Below, piece by piece: positions 24,401-32,326 of a stretch of 43,421 bases of DNA (position 1 is its first letter; every line of letters starts with the position of its first letter). The notes under the pieces are model-generated. The model was not told the origin of the DNA and searched no databases. It saw only the letters and a program-made list of their open reading frames with translations. The stretch is taken from assembly GCA_905234735.1 (NCBI GenBank), contig CAJOJA010000013.1:62811-106231 (forward strand), in the 5' to 3' direction. A program made the position numbers and the translations under genes. This DNA comes from an uncultured Bacteroidaceae bacterium (lineage in GTDB: Bacteria > Bacteroidota > Bacteroidia > Bacteroidales > Bacteroidaceae).

Positions 24401-25510
24401 GCTGACGCCTGCCTGCAGGAGCATCTCGCTGCGGCGCGAGTAGTCCATCCTCAACTTGATGGTGCGGAAGGGTCGGTAGTCCTTGCGGGTGTGGTAGAGT
24501 TCGCCCGTCCAGAAGCCCGTGAGCTTGCCATTCTTGAACGATGGGCCGGCATGGGCATAGGGGCAGTAGATGAAGCCGCCGTTACACCAGCCGGAGCCCC
24601 ACGAGTTGACGATAATCCAGGCACCTACCTCGTCCTTGTCCTCCTCACCATAGACACCGTTCTCGTCGAGGTCGAACTCAATGCGGTCGTCGTAGCCCAC
24701 CATCGTCAAGGCATGGTCTACCGACTCGCCCCAGGCCTTGACGTAATACTGGCCCGTGACACCGATGGCATCGTTCTGCTCCGTCTTCGGTATCTTCTGC
24801 CAGTTACCGCCCGAGGCAACGCCCAGACCCATCAGTCCGCCAGCCTTGTACGTCTCGTCGCCGGCGTGGTTATAGAGCCAGGCTTTCGTGGCCAATCGGC
24901 CCTCCTCGGTGTCCAAACTATAGGGATTGGTGGTGGGGGCCGTCATGCGGTTGAAGAAGGCCGAGTACCACCTATCGTAACCTGTCATCCAACCGAAGGC
25001 CTCGTCGCGTTCGGCCTGGTTGCCGAAGTAGCGGCTATAGGTGCGTCCGCCGTAGGTTTCCGACGTGGGCACACCAACGTTGGTCACGAAGTCATCCTTC
25101 GACGAGTTGCCGTAGGTCAGCAGCCAGACGAAGTGGCTGGGATAGTTGTTCTGGGGCGTGCTGCTGTTGATGTCGCGCCAGGAATTGATCTCGTGAGTGA
25201 ACATGTAGCAGATGCGCGATGCAGAACCGCACGAGCCGCCGTCCTGGTTGAAGACGGGCGGGAAGTACTTCGTGTTGGCATTGTTCACATGATCGGGCAG
25301 ACCTGCCGCCTGGGTCAGGGCACGCGCGCGCTTCACGCCGGGTCGGGGCGGTGTGTCGCGTACGATGCGACCGTACTTAATGAGGGACGGTTCGGGATTC
25401 GAGTAGATGGGATTGTAGTCGGGATACTTCTCGCGGTCCCAATCTTGAGCACTCGCAATGGCTGGTACAAGCAGACATAGAACCAGCAAAAATCTCTCGA
25501 TTTGTCTCAT
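21485..25510 (-). CDS. Papain-fold (C1A) cysteine protease with LamG and PKD modules
   Basis: A 1341-residue secreted protease (MRQIERFLLVLCLLVPAIASAQ). The papain-like domain covers about 75-330 with Gln89 and nucleophile Cys94 (FNQDGGSCGSASRICYMF), His266 (DHALTMVGYDD) and Asn302 (IIVNSWGSGW), a full catalytic set. An acidic DLDENGVYGEEDKDE stretch sits between His and Asn and may bind calcium. Beyond are an unassigned beta region, a fibronectin-like segment (about 510-585), a LamG/concanavalin-like domain (about 592-747), two PKD domains (about 891-970 and 980-1060), a second LamG domain (about 1067-1257) and the tail GIYDLSGRC ... PGLYIINGRKCVIR. It likely acts at the cell surface on host, dietary or microbial protein. 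It has its own promoter; neighbours are unrelated. Confidence 0.93.
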   Translation of the reverse strand: MRQIERFLLVLCLLVPAIASAQDWDREKYPDYNPIYSNPEPSLIKYGRIVRDTPPRPGVKRARALTQAAGLPDHVNNANTKYFPPVFNQDGGSCGSASRICYMFTHEINSWRDINSSTPQNNYPSHFVWLLTYGNSSKDDFVTNVGVPTSETYGGRTYSRYFGNQAERDEAFGWMTGYDRWYSAFFNRMTAPTTNPYSLDTEEGRLATKAWLYNHAGDETYKAGGLMGLGVASGGNWQKIPKTEQNDAIGVTGQYYVKAWGESVDHALTMVGYDDRIEFDLDENGVYGEEDKDEVGAWIIVNSWGSGWCNGGFIYCPYAHAGPSFKNGKLTGFWTGELYHTRKDYRPFRTIKLRMDYSRRSEMLLQAGVSSDLTATMPESVISMDHFKYAGDGQSGNTNPAPEVPMLGRWADGKLHKEPMEFGYDLTDLTSGYDRNQPLKYFFIVNTRDWGVGEGHIYAASIIDYENDREGVETPFDLGETGEVEIKSAGEKTIISVIVYGASYNAPQNVAIVNGSLIWEAPVVSGHTLEGYTISRDGQQVTTLPADQLSYAVTESGIYGVKARYASGAESQAVSVPTAIEKQETNQVVNLKKGGFSIPDIFNSSYSECTIEFYIKPNSLINYNNMFGPNWGSFLFHCNQGGSVSVGWNTGGHRIDNSSKTLSLNTWTHVSIVVKDNNMKLYFDNAQVGTITSSTFSGIGGFGNLDFRNGGNNYQDASYDEIRIWNRALTTAEIKATYNREFYGDVMPDGLLAYYKGDVVERDGQSYLRDCVGGHHALLTNLNFKQEAPSRQPKLYRPKDDTNVLIINEPQEAVRAGVPVVFTAQHSTAIRSMVWSVPELGIANLRVVSPSFTFPNAGTYEVICVGSDYEADGVDSVAREVTAKLSLTVGEAPVPDAEFAATTNEVASGDRVSFRVLNPISGYIYEWTMPGADTEKANTLTAGATYQAAGEYTVTLTAIAPTGEKAHKSLHITVSEVTPVADFAVSEAVVMKGETVRLTNRSKHHPTELQWTLDGTIQKTIVNGGETFEFTPEYPGVYDITLKATNAKGSNSRTESRALIVTNADSRNGLTFSQSAARVSLSKPLFPDETTQALTIDWWMNPGKLTDYCLGIGESTTTFMLRSDSKGIMYFHNGTKSVKSENGFVIEGQWHHYAIVYNKGTVKFFRDGDQITSVSGAGNTLTRPETFSIGTSSAQMTGSIDEFRIWGCTMARGNVRAFCNQPLEDYEEYISGSHANYHLLLYYPCNQSGGDVEDVTSNGNTGLRTDFGPDGDAWGLSKGVFCLNFDSKQGDVVIDGIAPIVTENVIVDNVRQGIYDLSGRCIIGTPKPGLYIINGRKCVIR

Positions 25511-25550
25511 AATATTGCGTTTTAAGGTTTTTTATATGATATATCAAGGG

Positions 25551-25558
25551 CAAAGATA
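25551..25558 (-). promoter_or_regulatory. Promoter -7 element TATCTTTG for the C1A protease
   Basis: The minus strand reads TATCTTTG, fitting TAnnTTTG, about 40 nt before the ATG at 25510. No -33 TTTG is clear. The plus-strand promoter of queA must lie in the same 102-bp gap; TAAATTCG at 25581 is a weak candidate. Confidence 0.55.
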
Positions 25559-25612
25559 AGGCTTTTTCCCGATTATTTCGTAAATTCGCACTGATATTTA
25601 TAAAATTTTAGC

Positions 25613-26899
25613 ATGATAGACCCGAAAGACATACAAATAAAGGACTATAACTACTCGTTGCCGGACGAGCGGATAGCCAAGTTCCCCCTGCCGGAGCGCG
25701 ACCACAGCAAGCTGCTGATTTACGACAGGGGCGAGATTGGTGAGCGGCACTTCTACGACCTGCCCAGCCTGCTACCCGAGGGGGCACTGCTAGTGATGAA
25801 CAACACGCGAGTCATTCAGGCACGACTATTCTTTTATAAGGAAACGGGGGCGCGCGTGGAGATACTGGTCCTGGAACCCCACGAACCGCACGACTATCAA
25901 GTAAATTTTGCCACACGCGGACAGGTCGCCTGGCAGTGCATGGTGGGTGGACTGAAGAAATGGAAGCAGGGAGAACTGAAAGCTGAAGTGGAAATTGGCG
26001 GAAGCAAGATCGTCATCACCGCTGAACGCGGGGAACAGCTTGGGACCAGTCACGTCGTGACCTTTACATGGACAGGTAACTACACCTGGTCGGAGGTGCT
26101 GGAGGCTATGGGCGAACTGCCCATCCCACCCTATCTGAACCGGCGGACGGAGGAGAGCGACAAACGGACGTACCAGACGGTGTACTCAAAAATTGAGGGC
26201 AGTGTGGCTGCTCCCACAGCAGGCCTCCACTTCACCCAGCAGGTCCTGGACGAAATCGGGAAGCGAGGCATTGAATGCGAAGAGGTGACGCTGCACGTAG
26301 GGGCCGGCACATTCCGTCCTGTGAAGTCGGAGGACATCGGTGGCCATGATATGCACACGGAACACATTGCCGTACATCGTCGCACAATAGAGAAACTTAT
26401 CGAACATGGTGGACACGCCATTGCCGTTGGCACCACAAGCGTGAGGACGCTGGAGAGTCTGTACTGGATGGGCATAAAGACCCACCCCCAAGCCCCTTCC
26501 TTAAAGGGAGGAGAGTCTCCACTGCACGTCCGACAATGGGAACCCTACAAATTGTCAATTGACCGCTCGGTTTTGCCGCTTGGCTCGTCCAAGAAGTCTC
26601 AAATCTCAACTGAGGAAGCCCTCAAAGCTCTCCTCGCCTATATGGACGCCCACGAGCTGGACGTGCTGCATGCCTCGACGCAAATTATCATTGCACCAGG
26701 CTACCGCTACCGTGTTGTGGACAGGATGATAACGAACTTCCACCAGCCGCAGTCGACGCTGCTCCTGCTGGTCAGCGCCTTCATCGGCGATGACTGGCAT
26801 CGCGTCTACGACTACGCACTGAACCATCAGTTCCGCTTCCTCAGCTACGGCGATTCGTCGATATTAATCCCACGGATTTCCCACGCATGGGACACGTGA
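25613..26899 (+). CDS. queA: S-adenosylmethionine:tRNA ribosyltransferase-isomerase QueA
   Basis: QueA (428 residues) transfers the ribosyl part of SAM to preQ1 in the tRNA wobble position to make epoxyqueuosine. Marks: IKDYNYSLPDERIAKFPLPERD near the start, LLVMNNTRVIQARL, GELPIPPYLNRRTEESD, YQTVYSKIEGSVAAPTAGLHF, VTLHVGAGTFRPV, TEHIAVHRRTIE, AVGTTSVRTLES, ASTQIIIAPGYRYRVVDRMITNFHQP and FRFLSYGDSS. Two places look invaded by repeats: residues about 290-303 (HPQAPSLKGGESP) and the last nine (PRISHAWDT), where the coding end runs into a palindrome array. Both lie outside the core motifs, so the enzyme should still work. It is followed 101 bp later by the metalloprotease gene. Confidence 0.96.
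   Translation: MIDPKDIQIKDYNYSLPDERIAKFPLPERDHSKLLIYDRGEIGERHFYDLPSLLPEGALLVMNNTRVIQARLFFYKETGARVEILVLEPHEPHDYQVNFATRGQVAWQCMVGGLKKWKQGELKAEVEIGGSKIVITAERGEQLGTSHVVTFTWTGNYTWSEVLEAMGELPIPPYLNRRTEESDKRTYQTVYSKIEGSVAAPTAGLHFTQQVLDEIGKRGIECEEVTLHVGAGTFRPVKSEDIGGHDMHTEHIAVHRRTIEKLIEHGGHAIAVGTTSVRTLESLYWMGIKTHPQAPSLKGGESPLHVRQWEPYKLSIDRSVLPLGSSKKSQISTEEALKALLAYMDAHELDVLHASTQIIIAPGYRYRVVDRMITNFHQPQSTLLLLVSAFIGDDWHRVYDYALNHQFRFLSYGDSSILIPRISHAWDT
26480..26521 (+). repeat. REP-like sequence inside queA
   Basis: The segment around CCCAAGCCCCTTCCTTAAAG and GGAGGAGAGTC contains a CCTT.CC/GG.AGG inverted core and encodes a low-complexity loop (residues about 290-303). It resembles the intergenic elements at 3657-3701 and 36619-36650, which suggests an in-frame repeat insertion or replacement. 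Confidence 0.45.
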
Positions 26900-26935
26900 T
26901 TCCCACGTATGGGAAAAGCTTTTCCCACGCGTGGG
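26869..26935. repeat. Array of CCCACG(N2)TGGG-type palindromes at 22-bp period
   Basis: Three 12-bp palindromes, CCCACGCATGGG (26880-26891), CCCACGTATGGG (26902-26913) and CCCACGCGTGGG (26924-26935), start exactly 22 bp apart; a half copy CCCACG lies 11 bp before the first (26869-26874). The spacer between copies two and three is itself palindromic (AAAAGCTTTT). The queA stop codon lies between copies one and two. The remaining gap to 27001 shows no clear promoter. Confidence 0.8.
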
Positions 26936-27000
26936 AAAAGTCCAAGGGACGCGTCGCCTGAAACGACACCATACATAAACCCCTTAAACATATCACAACA

Positions 27001-29799
27001 ATGAACAAACTACTTTGCTTTACGCTCGCCCTCGCGCTACTGAGCCCGACGGTGAACGCCGAAGAGAAGAAGGACTCGGACAAACAGAAGACCGAGCAAG
27101 TGAAAAAGGACAAGAAGAGCAAGTCTTCCAGCGAGTTCAGTAGCGAAAAGCTGTACACGCTGACCTGCAAGCGTGGTCCCCTGGTGCTGAACGATAAAGG
27201 CACAGCACTCACCTCGGGCAAGCTCCGTGCCGACGCACCGAAGGAGGACAAGAGCTTCGCCATCATCAGCTACAAGGACCAGCTGTACATCTGCAACCCC
27301 AAGACCAACGACTTCCTGCAGCTTGACGGCACCTTTGCCGGCTATCTGGGAATCCCCATCACCTTCGACAAGAAGCAGGCCGACGGCAAATACAAGTACA
27401 TGCTGTCCACAAAGGCGACCAACGGTGCAACCGTATATCTTAACATGGACGACCAAGGCCGCATCGTCATCAACAGTTGGGACACAGCCGACAACGGCAA
27501 CCGATGGGAGATAAAGCCCACAGGCAAGTTCGACCCGAAGGAAGCCATGAAGAAGGCTGAGACGCCGTCTCCGAAGAGTGGTGCAAAGGCAGGCCTGGAG
27601 CGCAAGGGCATGTTCCACGTTTCGAAGGTCGAGAACGACTGGTTCTTTGAGATACCTGATTCACTTATCGGTCGCGATTTCCTGACCACCACACGCTACA
27701 CATCGACACCTGCCGGCAGCGGAAAGTTTGGCGGCGAGATGCTGAACCAGCAGACAGTGTACTTCCAGCCGGGTGTGGACAACCAGCTGTTGATGCGCGT
27801 CCGCCTCTTCGTGAACGTGAGCGACACAACGCAGATGATCAACAAGGCCATCACGGTGTCGAACGAAAACCCCATCATCGCATCTTTCAAAATCGAGAGC
27901 CACAAGGACAGCCTATACAGGATAAAGGTAACAGGCTTCCTGATGGAGGACAACCCCACAACGGGCCTCAGCCAATCCACGAAGTCGAGCTTCTCACTGG
28001 CCAACTACATGGGTAACCTGTCATACATCGAGGACATCAAGACATTTCCCCTGAACACCGAGGTACGCATGGTGAAGACGTACAACTCAATGGGCAGCCT
28101 GCCCTCTGCACGCAACACTGGCAAGGTGACCTTCGGCATCAACCTCTCGTTCGTATTGCTACCCTCGAATCCCATGAAACCCCGCTACTACGACCCACGC
28201 GTAGGCTTCTTTACACACGGATACAACAGCTACTCGGACAACCAGCAGCGCGTGAAGGCAAAGGTGTTCGCAAGCCGTTGGCGCCTGGAGCCCAAGCCCG
28301 AGGACGTGGAGAAAATGCGTCGCGGAGAGCTTGTTGAGCCCCAGAAGCCCATCGTCTATTACATCGACCCCGCTACGCCAAAGCAGTGGCGCAAGTACCT
28401 GATTGCTGGTGTGAACGACTGGCAGAAAGCCTTCGAGAAGGCCGGCTTCAAGAATGCCATCTATGCACTGGAATGGCCAGAGGGAGAGGACAGCATCATG
28501 TCGATGGAGGACGCACGATACAGCTGCATCCGCTACCTGGCCAGCCCCATCGCCAATGCCTACGGACCTCACGTCAGCGACCCTCGCACGGGTGAAATAC
28601 TGGAGAGCCACATCTGTTGGTATCACAACGTAATGTCACTGGTGCACGACTGGTACATGGTGCAGGCAAGTTCGATTGACGAAGCCGCCCGAAAGATGCA
28701 CTACGACGAGGAACTGATGGGACAGCTGATTCGTTTCGTATCGAGCCACGAGGTGGGTCACACCCTTGGACTTAGACACAACTTCGGCTCGTCAAGCTCC
28801 GTTCCTGTGGAGAAGCTGCGCGACAAGGCCTGGGTGGCCGAGCACGGACACACGCCCAGCATCATGGACTATGCCCGCTTTAACTACGTGGCACAGCCCG
28901 AGGACGGTATGACACAGAACGAAATCTTCCCCCGCATCAACGACTACGACATCTGGGCCATCCAGTGGGGCTACACCCCCATGCTGGACACACAGACCCC
29001 CGAGGAGGACTACAAAGCTCTGGCCCGACTGTTCGAGAAGGAGAACGTGGCCGGCAATCCACGCCTGTGGTGGGGCGACGGCGAGACGTATCAGGACGAC
29101 CCGCGCCGACAGACAGAAGACCTGGGCGACGACGCCGTACGGGCCAGCGAATATGGCATACTGAACCTGAAGCGCGAACTCCGGGAATTACCCGCATGGA
29201 CATACGACGAAGAGGACATCTACAACGAGAATCTGGAGACGATGTACTATCAGATTCGCAACCAGTTCCTGCGCTACATGGGCCACGTGGTCAACAACAT
29301 CGGCGGTCAGCTGGAGAACTTCAAGACCAACCGCGAAGAGGGCGACGTATATCGTCCGCAGCCCCGCCAGAAGCAGCTTGATGCCCTGAAGTACATGGAA
29401 CGCCACATCCTGACCGAACCCACCTGGTTGCGCGACCTGCCCTACGCCAAGCGCCTGCAGGCCGACCCCAACGACCTGACGCGCAGCATTGCATCGTCGG
29501 GCGTGGCCTACCTCCTGTACCGTTCGGCCTATCTCAACGACCTATACAAGGCCGACGAATACCTGGGCGACCTCTCCCGCATGATTATGAAGGATGCCAG
29601 CCAGGCCAAGCTATCGTCCTACCGCCAAACCCTACAGCGCGAATACGTGAACGGCCTCATCAGCCGCATCGACAACAGCAAGGTTCGCCCCTACGTCCTG
29701 CAGGCACTCAAGCAGCTGCAGCGTCAGTTGGCCGGAGCCACCACGGCTCACGCCCTGGCCCTAAAGGACACGATAGACCGGGCACTGGTCATCAAATGA
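27001..29799 (+). CDS. Zinc-dependent metalloprotease (metzincin-like, DUF5117/DUF4953 type)
   Basis: A 932-residue exported protein (MNKLLCFTLALALLSPTVNA). After a Lys-rich linker (about 20-45) comes an extra domain (about 50-175, LYTLTCKRGPLVLND ... NRWEIKPTG) with beta-trefoil-like character. Then follows the family body: RKGMFHVSKVENDWFFEIPDS, a long beta region, and the protease domain with VNDWQKAFEKAGFKNAI, DARYSCIRYLASPIANAYG, and HEVGHTLGLRH at 583-593, which is the metzincin HExxHxxGxxH zinc site. SIMDYARFNYVAQPED downstream supplies the Met-turn. Many Bacteroidetes carry such large secreted or periplasmic proteases; their substrates are not established. It is probably a separate transcript from queA and ends at a strong terminator. 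Confidence 0.93.
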   Translation: MNKLLCFTLALALLSPTVNAEEKKDSDKQKTEQVKKDKKSKSSSEFSSEKLYTLTCKRGPLVLNDKGTALTSGKLRADAPKEDKSFAIISYKDQLYICNPKTNDFLQLDGTFAGYLGIPITFDKKQADGKYKYMLSTKATNGATVYLNMDDQGRIVINSWDTADNGNRWEIKPTGKFDPKEAMKKAETPSPKSGAKAGLERKGMFHVSKVENDWFFEIPDSLIGRDFLTTTRYTSTPAGSGKFGGEMLNQQTVYFQPGVDNQLLMRVRLFVNVSDTTQMINKAITVSNENPIIASFKIESHKDSLYRIKVTGFLMEDNPTTGLSQSTKSSFSLANYMGNLSYIEDIKTFPLNTEVRMVKTYNSMGSLPSARNTGKVTFGINLSFVLLPSNPMKPRYYDPRVGFFTHGYNSYSDNQQRVKAKVFASRWRLEPKPEDVEKMRRGELVEPQKPIVYYIDPATPKQWRKYLIAGVNDWQKAFEKAGFKNAIYALEWPEGEDSIMSMEDARYSCIRYLASPIANAYGPHVSDPRTGEILESHICWYHNVMSLVHDWYMVQASSIDEAARKMHYDEELMGQLIRFVSSHEVGHTLGLRHNFGSSSSVPVEKLRDKAWVAEHGHTPSIMDYARFNYVAQPEDGMTQNEIFPRINDYDIWAIQWGYTPMLDTQTPEEDYKALARLFEKENVAGNPRLWWGDGETYQDDPRRQTEDLGDDAVRASEYGILNLKRELRELPAWTYDEEDIYNENLETMYYQIRNQFLRYMGHVVNNIGGQLENFKTNREEGDVYRPQPRQKQLDALKYMERHILTEPTWLRDLPYAKRLQADPNDLTRSIASSGVAYLLYRSAYLNDLYKADEYLGDLSRMIMKDASQAKLSSYRQTLQREYVNGLISRIDNSKVRPYVLQALKQLQRQLAGATTAHALALKDTIDRALVIK

Positions 29800-29820
29800 C
29801 GACGGCAGCCGATAAGACCC

Positions 29821-29860
29821 AAAAAGCTCCCCCGACCACGATGGGTCGGGGGAGCTTTTT
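29821..29860. terminator. Strong bidirectional terminator
   Basis: A perfect 17-bp stem, AAAAAGCTCCCCCGACC (29821-29837) with its complement (29844-29860), 6-nt loop, and A5/T5 ends. It serves the metalloprotease gene on the plus strand and the wzc-like gene (stop at 29876) on the minus strand. Confidence 0.92.
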
Positions 29861-29875
29861 TATGAGCTGAAAAAT

Positions 29876-32314
29876 TTATTTCTTCTTGTCGTTGTCCATG
29901 CCGTAGCCGTAGCCATAACCGTAGCGGTAGCCGTAGCTGTAACCATAGCCATAGTAGCTGTAGCCGTAGCCATAACCTTTCTTCTCCGTCAGTATGTCGT
30001 TGAGCAGAATGGTCATGTTGTTGAACTTGTTCTCCTTGTGCAAACGCTCCAAGTCGGGCAGGTAGCGGCGGTCAATCTTGCGGTCGCGCATGACATAGAT
30101 AGTAAGCTCGGCCACACGGTTCACGATGCCGGCGTCGGCAACCACCTGAGCCGGAACGTTGTCGATGACGATGTAATCGTATACCTCGCGCAACTCCCCA
30201 ATCAGCTGGTCGAAACGATTGCTCATCAGCAACTCGGCAGGGTTGGGCGGGCGCACACCAGCGGGAAGCACATCAACATGATAATCATCCCTGCCCGGTA
30301 TTATCAGCTGACGGAAGTCCGTGACACTGCTGTTCAGGTATGAGGTCAGTCCCTCCTTGTTCGTGGCATGATAGAGAGCCGACTGCGTACGCTTACGTAT
30401 GTCGGTATCTATGAGCACAACCTTCTTGCCCGCCAACGCCAGAGTCTGTGCAAAGTTACGGCTTACGAACGTCTTACCCTCGCTGGCTATTGTACTGGTG
30501 AACATGATGACGCGAGCATTCTTGTCGACGAAGTTCAGGTTGAAGCGCAACAGGCGGAAAGCCTCGCTCACGGTGTCGTTGCTCTTCTCGCTTACCACAA
30601 TCTTGGACTCGTCGAAGCCGGAGATGTGGGGTATCTCGCCAATGATGGGGATAGTGGTGAACTGCTCGATGTCGCGACGACCACGCACACCCATGTTCAG
30701 CATGCTCAGGGCATAGATGATGCCAAAGGGAAGTGCGAGACCGATGGCCAAGGCAATGAGCATAATCGTAGACGAACGGGGAGCAATGGGGGCCTGACTG
30801 CCGAAGGGGTACTCCACGATGCGAATGTTGGCCTCGGAGATGGCAAGCTGCAGGGCTGTCTCCTCGCGCTTGTTCAGCAGATAGGTGTAGAGCGTCTCCT
30901 TGATGGCCTGCTGGCGCTGGATGTCTATCATCTTCTTCTCCTTCTGCGGTACACGGGAGATGACGCCTTGCAGGTCGCGTTCCTCGTTCTGTGCCTGGCG
31001 TACTTGCAAGTCAACGGAGGCAGCATAGCCCTGCATGGAGGTGATGATGGTCTGCTTCATCTGGGCCAGATTGGTGTCCATCTCACGGATACTGGCTGCA
31101 TTCTCACCGGCCGTCTCCACCAGTTTGTTACGCTGCAACATCAGGGCGTTATAGTTGGCGATCTGAGCCTGCACACCGGCATCGGCCACACCGCCCAGGG
31201 TGGGAATCAGAGCATTGCCCTGACTATGGTTCTTGATGTGGTCAATCAGGTACTTGATGGTGGACTGCTGGGCTTGCAGATTCACCGTGCGCTGGCGCGC
31301 CGTAGAACTCTGCTGCAGGAAGGCCTGTGCATTCGATGAGATGTCGACCAGATTGTTGCTTTGCTTGAAGTTTGCCATCGATGTCTCCACCTGCCCCAGT
31401 TCACTACTGATTAGTTTGATGCGCTCGTCAATGAAGTCAGCGGTGCTTTGAGCCAGACGATTCTTGTCGTCGATGATACTGCGCTTATAGGCTTCGAGCA
31501 ACTCGTTCAGGATGTCTTCGGCACGCTTGATGTTGGTGTCCTGATAGACGAGGCTGACCAGCGTGCTCATCTTGTCGATTTCGCCCGTACTCAGGCGCGA
31601 ACCGATGATATTGGCCGCACGGTCCAGGTCGAGATGGCTGACAATAATGTCTTCGTCGACATAAGGCTTGATATACTCAGGATTGGGAACAAGGGTGAAG
31701 GTGCCGGCAGGCGATTCCACGCTCTGTCCGAAACGGACTACCTTGTCGAAGTCGTTCTTCTCCCCACCCTGCACCGACATCTTGTAGACACGGGCTTCAT
31801 TCTTGTTCAGTACGGTGACGTAGAAGGAGGACACCTTCGTCAGATCCGTTTCCTGGAACTGTACCTCGAACGGTTTATTGTCATAGAGCGACACGTTCTG
31901 CAGACTCTTCGCGTGGTCGTACAGGACATCAAGCTTCAACTGCTTGGCCACCTCCATCAACAACAGATGGCTGCGCAGGATGTACACCTCGTTCTTCACC
32001 GTACTTCCGGACATGACACCGTTCAGAGCCATCAGCGCATTGGGGTCGATGGACGAGGAACGGCGACTGCCACCTCCGGCATCGTCCTTAACCAGCATAA
32101 CGGCCTGTCGCTGATAAATCTTCGGCTTCGTGGCCAAATACAGGCGGGAGAATGCAATGCTGAGAACGACAGAAAGGACAAACCACCTCCAGTTGTAGAG
32201 GACCATGTCCAGAATCTCACGCAACGAGAACATACTGTTCTCAGCTTCAACCTCTCCAGTAGTAGTTGGAGCTGCGTTGTATGTTTGCTGATTGTTGTTC
32301 GTTATAGTTTCCAT
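29876..32314 (-). CDS. Wzc-like polysaccharide co-polymerase and tyrosine autokinase
   Basis: An 812-residue inner-membrane protein that couples exopolysaccharide or capsule chain length and export to cycles of tyrosine phosphorylation. Layout: cytoplasmic N-terminus, transmembrane helix near 42-60 (WRWFVLSVVLSIAFSRLYLA), a periplasmic Wzz-type domain with long coiled coil (about 280-490), the second helix near 525-545 (STIMLIALAIGLALPFGIIYAL), then the BY-kinase domain with Walker A near 605 (TIASEGKTF), Walker A' near 630 (VVLIDTDIRK) and Walker B near 713 (DYIVIDNVP). The tail has 13 tyrosines within about 25 residues, alternating with Gly, the autophosphorylation cluster. It follows the Wza-like gene by 12 bp. 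No glycosyltransferases are in the window, so the polymer is unknown. Confidence 0.95.
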   Translation of the reverse strand: METITNNNQQTYNAAPTTTGEVEAENSMFSLREILDMVLYNWRWFVLSVVLSIAFSRLYLATKPKIYQRQAVMLVKDDAGGGSRRSSSIDPNALMALNGVMSGSTVKNEVYILRSHLLLMEVAKQLKLDVLYDHAKSLQNVSLYDNKPFEVQFQETDLTKVSSFYVTVLNKNEARVYKMSVQGGEKNDFDKVVRFGQSVESPAGTFTLVPNPEYIKPYVDEDIIVSHLDLDRAANIIGSRLSTGEIDKMSTLVSLVYQDTNIKRAEDILNELLEAYKRSIIDDKNRLAQSTADFIDERIKLISSELGQVETSMANFKQSNNLVDISSNAQAFLQQSSTARQRTVNLQAQQSTIKYLIDHIKNHSQGNALIPTLGGVADAGVQAQIANYNALMLQRNKLVETAGENAASIREMDTNLAQMKQTIITSMQGYAASVDLQVRQAQNEERDLQGVISRVPQKEKKMIDIQRQQAIKETLYTYLLNKREETALQLAISEANIRIVEYPFGSQAPIAPRSSTIMLIALAIGLALPFGIIYALSMLNMGVRGRRDIEQFTTIPIIGEIPHISGFDESKIVVSEKSNDTVSEAFRLLRFNLNFVDKNARVIMFTSTIASEGKTFVSRNFAQTLALAGKKVVLIDTDIRKRTQSALYHATNKEGLTSYLNSSVTDFRQLIIPGRDDYHVDVLPAGVRPPNPAELLMSNRFDQLIGELREVYDYIVIDNVPAQVVADAGIVNRVAELTIYVMRDRKIDRRYLPDLERLHKENKFNNMTILLNDILTEKKGYGYGYSYYGYGYSYGYRYGYGYGYGMDNDKKK

Positions 32315-32326
32315 AAAGATTTCTCC

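Noticed and set aside
21446..25480. A 1344-codon open frame on the plus strand, antisense to the C1A protease gene
   Set aside because: The minus-strand protein has a signal peptide, a full catalytic set and recognisable modules; the antisense product has no domain and a composition (Val, Asp, Gly, His rich) expected from mirrored codons of a GC-rich gene.
30368..31339. A 323-codon plus-strand frame over the wzc-like gene
   Set aside because: Antisense shadow of the coiled-coil and kinase region; no supporting motif.
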